Shown here: piece after piece, positions 51,301 through 63,300 of the stretch
Layout of the letters: every line of letters starts with the position of its first letter
How positions within the stretch are numbered: position 1 is the first letter of the stretch
NCBI GenBank assembly: GCA_017654935.2
Contig: CM065706.1
Coordinates: forward strand, 10,952,183 to 11,016,182
From: Phymorhynchus buccinoides
Lineage: Eukaryota > Mollusca > Gastropoda > Neogastropoda > Raphitomidae
Length of the DNA: 64,000 bases
Direction of reading: 5' to 3'
Translations under genes and position numbers: made by a program
Notes under the pieces: model-generated
The model's input: the letters and a program-made list of their open reading frames with translations, nothing else
Told to the model about the DNA's origin: nothing
The model's database searches: none

Positions 51301-54300
51301 GTATCCAGTGGACCTGCCACCAATCCCCCCTTTTTTCATTCTTAGGGGGGGACCTGCCCCCCCTTTTTCAAAATCCTAGAATCAGATCTGAGGGAGACCA
51401 GTGAAAATTGAAAACTGGACTCATATATCATACATGCCGCACCCATTATGGCCATATGGTCTGGGAACGCAGAAGAAGAAGAAAGCTTTTACAGGTCAAG
51501 CAGGTGAACAGGAATTATTTCAGTCATGTTCTTCATTTAACAGAAATAATTGTTTTTGTTTGCGTGAGATTGTGTGTATGTGTGGGTGTGGGTGTGGGTG
51601 TGCATCCCTTCTATTGTTAGTTTAAAGTTGTATTTTTGATTGTTTACATGGATAAGGAGGCATTGTACATTTTCTGCATATTGATATAATATGTATATAT
51701 TCTGCATGTTTCCGCTTGCGCGCCTGTGTGTGTGTGTGTGTGAATCACATTTTTTTGCTTGTTTTTAAGTTTGTACTGTTTTTGTAAATCGCATTGAGCT
51801 TTAAGGTAATGCGCTATATAAGTTTCCTAAATAAATAAATAAATAAACCATGGTGCAGGTGAAGACAGAAGAAGAAGAGGCCAGCCCATTGAAGAAAGAG
51901 AGCAACAACACGCCTTCCAAGAAACGCACACGGAACACGCGACACAGCTCCGGCAAGTCGAAACGACGCAGAATCATGCAGCCAGACAGCGCGGAAGAAG
52001 AGTCCGGTAAGTCTGATGGATTTTGTTGTTGTTGCTGTGCAGTGAATTTTCGTAAAAATGGAGAAAAATAGTCAAGGCAACTTGATGGTGTTATAGCCAG
52101 AAACTTGTTCTGTCTGGCAATATCAAACATTTGCATTTGATATGCCAAAAAAGTTAGCAAAAGTAGAGTTGAAAATTGTTGATTTTAGTACGTCTGTGGT
52201 GAAAAGTTACTAGGAATTAGTACGGGGTGAAATAGTTAACACTGAATTATTCAAGACCCCTCCAAAATCTGCTTAGTCATGCTCGCAAGTTATCTAAATA
52301 AAATTTTTTCACCCCTTTTTGTACTTAAATACGCCACTGTCGCCTCTTGGCACCACAATGATTTAACACCCACGTCACTGAAAGGCATCAGTTGAGGGTC
52401 TGTTATCCAGTGACCTTATGCTCTTAATTTTGGTAGGTAAGGATAGGCCCTATTTTATGCATGTCAAAGAAGAATCCCCAATATTGCAGACAAAATATGT
52501 TCTCTACCCGGGTAAGTTTAATGGTACATTTTGTCTGAGGAATGGCTAATGTTGAAAGGTTTTTTTTTCTTTCAGTGAATCAAAAAAAAGTTTTCAGAAT
52601 ATAATAGCCTTTTTCGTTTTCTGCTTCAGGCGATGATTTCACCCCCAGTAAATCAGACGACAATGATGACGATGACGATAGCTGTAGCAGCGGAGTCAGC
52701 GAAGACGGCGTCAGCGAACCAGAGTCCGAGTCCGAGCCCGACTCTCCTGTAAAGGTAGGCATGCTGGGACGTTTATTATCTTGAAAACGTACTGTGTATA
52801 TTGCTTACAGCATTGATTTTGTTTCGGTTTGGAATGAAAGATGATCACAGGGTTTGGGATTCTTCTTCCTCTTCTTGTGCGCCTTGGTCTACATGACCAA
52901 ACGAGCTCTTGAAACAAACTGCTGTGCGCCAAATAGTGCCGTTCTCTCCAGCTCTTGGAGTCTGTCGTAGAGTATTGCTGTTAGAGAAATTTCCGCTGCT
53001 AAGGGCAGTTTTGGGCGGCTTGAATACACAGAGGCAACTTCTCGCTGGGCGGTTTTGGGCAGAATAAATGCAAGAGGGTTAAACTAGCGAAAAAACCCAG
53101 CATCTGATAGTTACTCCCCATGAATTGATGACATCATCACTGACATTGGGAGGAGAAGAAGAAGAAGAGGAAGAAGAACTTTTCTGTACTTCTTTTTCAG
53201 AAGAGTGACGTCAAGAAGAAGCCGTCAGGAACATCGGCGAAGAAGACGTCACCGTCACCTCCCCCCAGTCTGACGCCAAGCGCCAGGAAAAGTTCCTTCC
53301 AGCCGTCCGTCAGCTCCATGACCAAGTCCAAGCTGTCCTTGTTCTCTGCCCCCGACTCTGTGAGTTTTACCGTAAATTTTGGACTACAAGGTGATATTTT
53401 TTTCTCCAATTTCAATCTATGCGCCTAATAAACAAGGGCGCCCTATTAGTGAACAAAATCACGAGAAGAGAGGCAATGATTGTCGTGTCGACAAATTTAA
53501 AGAAAAAGGAACTTTTCTGGTAAAATTCAAAAACAAGAAATCCTTGTACCGTAATTTACGGCCCATAAGGCGACACAGAGCATAAGGCGCACCCCCTGCT
53601 TTTTACAATTTTTTTTAATTTGAACAAAGATAGGGCGCATTCACCCGATAAGGCGCAAAGAAATAAAAAAAAGGAAGAACGAAACGATCAGCGAAAGTAA
53701 CATTACAGAGCCAGTGACGGAAGTGCAATGTGAGTGAACTGTTGTCGGTTTGTTGTGGAAGCTACCAGAGCATGGTGAGTTGTTCATTTAAACTCTGAAC
53801 CCCCTTACTTTTCTCTGTTTAGAGTATAGAAAGGGTGCAGGGGTCAAAGTTCAGTAAAAAAAAAAAGTTGTGCCTAATAGGCCGTAAATTACGGTATACC
53901 AGGAAAAGTTGCACTGATGTATATGTACGTCAGGGCTCCCAATCGTCCCGCAAAACAAGGGGTCCCAGGGACCCTTTCACTTACAGCATAGAGGGTCCTA
54001 GAGGATGGATAAAGGGTCCCAGTGGCATAGCGAAAGCTAAACAGAATTTTTCTAGTGCATCCCTGGGACCCCCTGCACATTCTTTTAGAGGGTCATTTAG
54101 AATGTTAGTGCTTCATAGACCTCCAAATGGGGGTCCCTGGGAGCCCTGTGCGTACCCTAATGCTTTTCCTATTTTGTTCAGGGTCCTTCCTCGGGGGAGG
54201 GCGGTCAGCCGGAAGGTGCCTCTTTCCTCCACAACACCCTGGACTTCTTGAAGCCAGACAAAATAAGGTCAGTGCGTGATACTACTGCTGTTAACCCTTT

Positions 54301-57300
54301 CACCGCCAATGTCGCATTTATGCACCACAACATGGGTGCTACTACCTTCCGTATAAACGGAAATCCGTAAATTAAGTTTTCTGCTGAGACGGAAATTCCG
54401 TATTTTTAAAATTTTGTCAAAAAAAAAGAAGTTGATCTGTTAACTGTGGTTGGGGGCATTTTGAATCTGGGTCTTCCAACCACCGGAAGTGAAAATACAA
54501 CAACAAAAATGGCGGCCGAGTCATATTCACACATACTTATTTCAATTAAATTCAACATTATCAGCATGAATTTTGTGTCATGAAAGCTACAAACTTCACA
54601 GAAAGGTAAGTTACAACTATATTTCAATTCACCAAATGATATTTATGATGTTAAACGTATGAATATGTTAAAAATGTTGCTTAGAAAAACTCAATTGAAA
54701 GTCATGTTTGGATCCACTGACATCGTATTTCACTTATGATCTAATTATTATCTTCTATTTGAACGGCTTTATAACTTTATAGTTGTGTTTCTGAAATGTC
54801 AGTAAAAATCTTAGTCATGAAAATATGATTTTAACCATAGATCTTTTGTATTTCTTGTAAAAAGGTAATGTGACTTGTCATGTCTCAGCAAGTTAGACAG
54901 TCACTTTACAAAGTGTCAACTGTCGTCTGCCAACAGAACTATGATGTCAAATCGTAATCTGTTCCTCACCCATTCCCAGATTGCAGGAGAGCTATGGAAA
55001 TGATCTCTGAAATTGCATTTTTGCTTCAGCTTCAGGGGGGCAACGTCCCCCTGAACCCCCCAACGGGGTGCTGTTATCCGAACACCCTTTTTTATTAATT
55101 TTGGGAAGTAAGAATAGGTCTAATAATAATGACAACTTATATAGCGCTTATTCTCCTTACGGGGCTCTAAGCGCTTCACAAAAAAGTTAAAAATCTTAGC
55201 AGAAACAAAAACAAAACAATGCACTTATCATAAAGAGCAACTCGAAACGAAATAACAATAACTACATTTACGGATTTCTAATATTGAATATATTTATTTT
55301 TTCTCCACATTTTAAATTTAAGGGTATTTTTTTGGCTGAAGAATGGCTGGCGGCGAGAGGGTCAATGCTGCTGATACTTTTTGTTGTTGCTGTCCCTTCT
55401 TTTGGGCTGTACGGTGATGTTGCTCTGACTCCGCTCATTCTGAGTCCTAACTAACGGTCGCACCCCAGTTGGTCAGGTCGCGGTATCCGAAACCCAGCAG
55501 TTCACAGAATCTCGGTAATGACTTGGCGAGTTTCTAAGCCTGAGTCCACAGAACTGCGCGATGAGCGAGAGGATTTCTTTGACTCTCTAGACTTGGAAGA
55601 TTCCGAACTGGGAGACTTGACTTTAGAGTCCAAAGTTTTCGGCGAAGAAAATCTTCCCTTCTCGTTGCGAGGAAGGTCCTTGGTATGAGAGGCTTTAGGA
55701 GCTTCCGACAACGAAGTGTCTGCTACCGAAGCAGACGACGCCATTTTCGTTTTGAGCAATGAAAGTAGCTTACAATTTTGGCCAGAAACGTTCGATTTAA
55801 TCAGGCCAAAAGGCAAGTGAAACGAAAATATGAATTGGGGTGGGTAGCCAAACTTACCACCAACCAGGCAACACAAGTTCAAAGTACAAAAGTACAAAGT
55901 CAAAGCTAGAAAAATTAAACAATTCAGAGACACAAAAATTAGATGTCTTCCTGGTGTAGCTTGAAAGAAAAGTGATGTTACTCACTAAACCGGAAGTGAG
56001 CCTGATTGGGAGTTGAGGTAATAAGACACCATTCATTTTGGCTTTGTCTTCCAAGCTAACCTTGACCAAATATGCACTAGTAGTGGAGTGGTAGGTATTA
56101 AGCTAGATAGATTGTAATATTAATTAAAATCCATCAGTTGGTCAGGTGGCGGTATCCCAAGCCCAGCAGTTCACAGGGCAGGAAGGAGAGGAAGAAGGAA
56201 GAGATGTATGGGAAGATAGGTTCAGAGACGAAGGAGAAAGTTAACCCTTTCGCCGCCAGACATTTTTCAGCCCCCAAAATACCATTGAACTTAACTGGGT
56301 ACAGAAAAAAAAATCTGCAATATTGCTAATTCCTCTGTGTGACATATATAACATTAGGCTTATCCTTACCTCCTAAAATTACGAAAATAGGGTCTTTGGA
56401 TAACAGGCCTTGATTTGATGCCTTTTGCTAGTTTTAGTGACATGGGTGTTAAGCCAAAGAGAGTGAACAATTAGTGGAAGTTATAAGCACAGCTCATCCA
56501 GATGTCGGGGGAACTATTTGTATGAAAGACCTACCCCCACCCCTCACCCCCCTGTATCCCCACAGTGAGAGACCTGTGTAGCCCTGGGGCGGGGTTGTCC
56601 AGCTCCCCATATGGAGGCATGAGGCATCCACCCGCTGCCCCACAATCAGTTCCATTATAAAAAATTGTTATGCTTTTTATTTTTTGCAGAGATGCCAGTA
56701 AAAAGACACCCTCCGACCCGGACTATGACCCACGAACATTGTACGTGCCTGAATCCTTCCTGAACCAGCAGACGCCGGTAAGTAGAAACTGTCGTTAGCC
56801 AATTATCTTTTAAAAAAAAAAGACCCACCAGGTCACGTGTTACACGTGTTTACCCTCTTCAGGGCTCCCAATCGCCCCGCAAAACAAGGGGTCCCAGGGA
56901 CTCCTTCACTTACAGTATAGAGGGTCCTAGAGGCGGGATAGAGGGTCCCAATGGCATGGCCAATGCTAAAAAGAATTTTTCTAGTGCATCCCTGGGACCC
57001 CCTGCACAGTCTTTTAGAGGGTCCTTTAGAATTCTAGTGCTTCATAGACCCCCAAATGGGGGTCCCTGGGAGCCCTGCCTCTTATAGCTGGTAATAAATC
57101 TTGTTTTGACCTGGGCCTGTATTCACGTTGAGATAGCATGTCACTTAGCATGATGCTAACTTAGAAGCGCTTCCAATATCCTATAGGATTTAATAGGACT
57201 TCTGGAAGAGCTTCTAAGTTAGCATGATGCTAAGTCTCATGCTATCTCAACGTGAATACAGGCCCAGGTTTACAAAGAAGGGCAATGTCTCAAAGAAGGT

Positions 57301-60300
57301 CTTATATGGGAGGGAGTCTTATAATGGGAGGTCTTATAAGGGAGGTAATCTTAATACTTACAAAGGGCAATGTCTCAAAGAAGTAGGCCTTATATGGGAG
57401 GGAGTCTTATAAGGGAGGTTCCACTGTATTGGGCTCTTTACCCCTTGACCTTACCAAGAAACAACATTATTCTGTACCTCCAAATATTTTCAGAAAAAAA
57501 GGTTTTTTTCACCAGTACCATGCCTTGTAATAATTGTGACAGTGCATGGGAAAACCAGACATAATGGAATTTTGGCATAAATTGAGATTTTAATTTTTCA
57601 TGGTGGAGCAAAGATTCCTTGTTAATACACAGAAAACTGAATTGAGTTATCTTGTCTAGTTTTTATTTTATAATTATTTGAAGTTTGGCATTCAAAATAG
57701 ATCATTTGCAGAAATTGAGCATAGAAGATACAACTTTGCCTCTTTGTTTCTATTGACTTGATTTAGAAAACGATCAAATAAACAAAGAAATCATTGAACA
57801 TTGTCTTTCATGTTGTGGATACTGGTAGAATACATCAAAATAGACATAAATATGCCCTAGATAGAAAATTGATATTTTGGGGGTTGTTGACTATTTTTGG
57901 CTTTTGCTAAAAACATTCTGAGCGACTTATGTAGGTTTTTTCCTATGCACATACACAATTGGTCCTTTTTTTTCTTCTTCAGGGCATGCGCCAGTGGTGG
58001 GTGATGAAGAGCCGACACTACGACACCATTCTCTTCTTCAAGGTCAGTGAGGAACAATAGCAGGGGCAATAACTCTGGCTGTAGCTGCAGCTAGGAAGTA
58101 TTTCCTAATGTAGTGTATATATATATATGCAAAATGTGTGGGTGTTTTTTCTTCTCCAGATTACACCAAAATGTGGCTTCATGGTTTTTGGAGTGGCCCA
58201 AAATGTGGCTTCCGCTTGTTGGAATGAGCCAAAATGTGGCATCTGTTTTTTGGAGTGGCCCAAAATGTGGCTTCCGCTTGTTGGAATGACCCAAAATGTG
58301 TCTTGGTTTTTGGAATGTCCCAAAATGTGGCTTCCGGTTTTTGGAGTGGCCCAAAATGTGGCTTCCGTTTTTTGGAATGCCCCAAAATGTGGCTTCCGTT
58401 TTTTGGAGTGGACCCAAAATGTGGCTTCCGGTTTTTGGAGTGGCCCAAAATGTGGCTTCCGGTTTTTGGAATGGCCCAAAATTTGGCATATGGTTTTTGG
58501 AGTGGCCCACAATGTGGCTTCCGGTTTTTGGAGTGGCCCAAAATGTGGCTTCCGGTTTGTGGGGGTGGACGGAGTGGCCAAAAATGTGGTGTCTGGTTTG
58601 TGGAGTGTAGTGGGGTGGACAGCAAAACAGGGATCAGATATATGGGGGGTTGTGTTTTTTGTTTAGTCTTGTAAGTTTATATCATAATATTATCCTAATC
58701 TTTTTGCTCATGCTTGCTAATAACAGGCTTTTCTTTGTTTTCTGTTTACACAAGTCCTCCATGCCCCAAAAGGGATGAACAGATTTAAATCTTTGAATCC
58801 CCCAGTGGGGATACCTGGGGTCTTTCGTACAAATAGCCCCCCACCTTCTGGAAGTTCTGTGCTGGTAACTTTACTTCCTTTAATCTATCACTTCTCTTTG
58901 ACTGTCTTTTCCCTTTGCTTGCTGTCATCTGCTATCTTTCTATCTTACTGGTCCATTCTCCTGCCTTTTTTTTTTAATGAATTCTTACGAAGATTTCTTC
59001 AGCCGAAGTCTGACATGCTGGGCCTAACTATTTTTTAGTTAGGTGCATAACGGCAGCATGATGCATCTACGCTCATATGACAGGAAACTGAGCAAACAAA
59101 GAAGAAGAAGAAGAAATCTTTGAATCTATTCTAGCCATACTGACCAACACTCAAAACAATTAGCATATTACATATCAGTTTGGAAACCAAATGCTATAGC
59201 ACATAAAACCGAAAGTAGCAAAGGACCGCTGCTCCCATTACCCGGAAGCACGGTTACTCCCCCTGACTTCCGGTGACGCGGTCACTTTGTCCTACCAAAT
59301 CACTTTACATTTTTTCACGCTTGTGGAAGCATTCTTTTTGGAAGCCATTTGTTTTTTCTTCAAATTTTTTCTTTGTTTTTCACTGGTGGGTTCGTTCCAT
59401 TCTTACTTTAACCTTGCTTATTATTGCTTGCATGGATAGCTTTTAGCTTTCTTTGCTTTGAATAATTTTGTCTTTAGTGAATGTGTGTTTTCTGACCAAC
59501 CGGGGGTACATTTAAATGGCGTTTTGGATCGACAGATGGGCAAGTTCTACGAGCTGTTCCACATGGACTCTACCATGGGGGTGGAAGAGCAGGGAACCCT
59601 GTATATAATACTCTTGTTATGGGTCGACAGATGGGCAAGTTCTACGAGCTGTTCCACATGGACTCTACCATGGGGGTGGAAGAGCAGGGAACCCTGTATA
59701 TAATACTCTTGTTATGGGTCGACAGATGGGCAAGTTCTACGAGCTGTTCCACATGGACTCTACCATGGGGGTGGAAGAGCAGGGAACCCTGTATATAATA
59801 CTCTTGTTATGGGTCGACAGATGGGCAAGTTCTACGAGCTGTTCCACATGGACTCTACCATGGGGGTGGAAGAGCTGGGAACCCTGTATATAATAATCTT
59901 GTTCTGGGTCGACAGATGGGCAAGTTCTACGAGCTGTTCCACATGGACTCTACCGTGGGGGTGGAAGAGCTGGGGCTGATGTATATGAAGGTGAGCACGG
60001 TGATAACAATGGCGGAGAAAGAGACGACATAATGATAATCATGATGAGCGTAGTTCCTTCTCAGAGTCTATCAAAAACTAAAAGGAAAGGAAAGAAAACA
60101 TGCTTCCCACGCTTATCATGAACACACCAGAGTCGGAAAGTGTATTTACTCAAATAATGATAATCATGATGAGCGTAGTTCCTTCTCAGAGTCTATCAAA
60201 AACTAAAAGGAAAGGAAAGAAAACATGCTTCCCACGCTTATCATGAACACACCAGAGTCGGAAAGTGTATTTACTCAAATAATGATAATCAGGGCTCACA

Positions 60301-63300
60301 ATTTTATACGACTTTTGCAGATTTTCGCCAATTTGATATTGAGAAACTAAAGAAAAAATTATTTTAAAAAAAGAGAAGAAAATTGCGTTTATTTTGATTG
60401 ACTATTACGAAATATCAATAATAAAGGTGTGTTCAATAAAGATGTAAAAAAAACCTGTGTTGTGTGTTTCTTATCGAAACATTGCAAACACGAGTCGCTA
60501 GAGCGTTCAAAGAAACACTGCAAGCACAAAATAAACATTACTTGCTTTTTTTTTGTAGCATTCCGATGTGTAATCAAAAGGTGAAAAAAGTTTCTGAAAC
60601 GCTCACCTGTCAGTCTCATTGCCGATCTTCAGATTTTCTCCCACGATCGAAGTTTTCGTTTGGAAAGTATCTACAAGCTTTGAAACAAGTGTTACAGTGC
60701 TGTAAGTCCACTAAAATTCATTAACTGTATTCAATTCGCAGTCTAAAATAGGTTCCGAACACTCGGCAGATGGCCGGTCATCGGAATCGTTCAATCAATT
60801 TTCTGCCAATCGATAGGCGAACTGATCCGCTAGTAAACACTGAACAAGTGTCCTGTTCGAGTAGTCACCTCACTCTGGCCATTATAACGGAGTCCCAAAG
60901 CACAATTGGCACATAATTTGTCGATAAAAACATCAATAACATCATTGTTTATCCTTCAGAAATCCGCCATTTTGATGAGAAAAGTTGATAGTAGAAAAAA
61001 ACCGCAAAGAAAATCGATCAAAATTAGCCTTCAATCAATTTTTTATTTTTTTGTATGCGATTTTTGTGTGACTGATGAGGAAGGAAAGGGGGGTGGGTGG
61101 GGTAAATTATGACCAAATGACAACTTTTTCGTTGCCACTGGGTTTAACGTATGCTAAGTCCATGGGCACACGGGATCTCGGTTTATCGTCACATGCCTGT
61201 GTATATGTCTTCATATACAGGGGGAGCATGCTCACTCGGGCTTCCCGGAGATCGCCTACAGTCGCTATGCCGATGCCCTCATCCAGAAGGGTCATAAGGT
61301 CGCCCGCGTGGAGCAGACTGAAACGCCCGACATGATGGCCGACCGCTGCCGAGAGAGTGAGTGACCATGATGATGATGATGATGATGATGCTGGTAAATA
61401 GATTTGTAAATAGATAGATAGCAGAGCTGATTCTAGGGCGCGGGATTGGTACAATCCCCCCAAAATCTGTTCCTTCCCGCAATAATCGGGTCTAAGCGCG
61501 GGCCGACGCCCGCATATTTGCAGAACTGCCCGCATTTTTTACTGATCGCTGCGGGAATTCCTTCGTCGTCCGCTAAATCCATCGTCTGTACAAACTGAAA
61601 GCATCGAGCAGGAATGAACGATTTCTCGACATTTCATTGGTTCCTTTACAATGTTAGTGTAAATCAACCAATCGCGTTCATCTCGTTTTACCTACAAGAA
61701 GTTGCGAGAGTCCTACCCGCCATGTTGAATTTTCTTCAAAAAGAAGCGGACAGCGACACTCTTCGACTTTGATTTTTGTGGCGGCAAAGTAAAAAAAAGA
61801 AATCCTCTGCCAAACGAGTGTGCAGAAGATGTTGCAGAAACAGCTACTGCATCAACAGTCTCGGAGAAGCAGCCCGAAGATAACGGCACTAGTGCGAGGG
61901 AACACCGGTTCCAAGACGAGTGGCTGAAGAAGTGGCCATGGCTAGCGAAGATTGAATCGACCACCTCCCCCCCCCCCCCCATTTCCCCTCGTATCCATTG
62001 GACCATTTCCCCTCGTATAATTCTTAAGGGGGGATCGCCCCCACTTTTTCAAAATCCTAGAATGAGCTCTGGATAGGTAGTTAGATAGTTTTACATTGAT
62101 AAAACCGAAAGTGTCCAAATACCCAAGTTTGTGAACATCAAGAGTCAGTATACATAGATCTATATGGATGGATGGTTAGATAATCTAATCGATCTACATA
62201 GTCCAGTGGTATACTTATGTTATTGTTGCCTGTCTGTCGTTTCCCACAATGACTGCCAGATAGCAGAGAGGGCAGATGCTATTCCGGCGGGATGGGCAAG
62301 AATTAGTTTATAGCGGAGATGCCTTGCACAGGGTACATCCCCACTCTCTCGGCCAAAGAGATTTGAGGACGAGAGTTGGCGTTGGGGAAGGTCCCCCAAA
62401 AGGCCAACCGACCCCTTTAGCTGCAGCACCACAGCCGGTGCCAAGGGCCCCCTCGTTCGAGAGTCATAGTGTTCCACGAAAGACTAAGCTGTAGCATGAT
62501 ATTCCAATACTCTCATTAACTATTGGTCCTTTCTACAGGCTAATGTCAAGCAGTGATAAAAGCCATTTGAGAAAAGGCCCGCGAGATATTTGTTACAATG
62601 GATATTCAAGTGCATGCTTGTATTGAATACTTTGTTACTTGCCTTTTTTTTGTTGGTTCTTTCCCTTTTTTCTTTTTTGTTGTTGTGTTGTTGTTTATGT
62701 GAAGTTTTGTTTGTGTAATATCACTGTAAAGTGAACACAGGTAAAATAAAAGATTGATTCATTCATTCATTCACTTGGATGGACCAGACCTGTTTTTCTT
62801 ACGGATTTGTCCGTGAATATTACGTCTTAAGGACTCCGATTACGCTATTACGGTCAGCAAAGAAAGACACTGCATTTCCGCTGAACGAGTGCAAAAAAAA
62901 AAGAAGAAATTGTCAGAAGGCATGGCCTTTGAACCTAGTCGGCACTGTCGTTAGCTGTCGAAGCTAGTGATGTCCCTTGAATTGTTCTGTATTTCCGCTT
63001 CCGGTGTACAGGCCTAACCGCCATTTTGTAGGTGCGATCGCAATAATGGTGGAAGAAAACAGCAGACAATTTTGACAGACAGGGAAATTGCAGCGAGTGT
63101 GGACGGGTGAATGGATAGAAAGATAGTAGACACAGAGACAGATTTATAGACGGATTTTAATCCATAGATTAATACGTGTGATGTTTCGTTGACAGTGGCC
63201 AAGCCGACCAAGTTTGACCGCGTGGTGCGGCGCGAGATCTGCCAGGTGTCCTCGCAGGGGATCCGATCCTTCAGCCACAGAGACGGTGACGTGGGGGACG

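Noticed and set aside
58091..58674. 140-180 aa ORFs of WPKNVASGF-type repeats
   Set aside because: Minisatellite in MSH6 intron 10, open on both strands.
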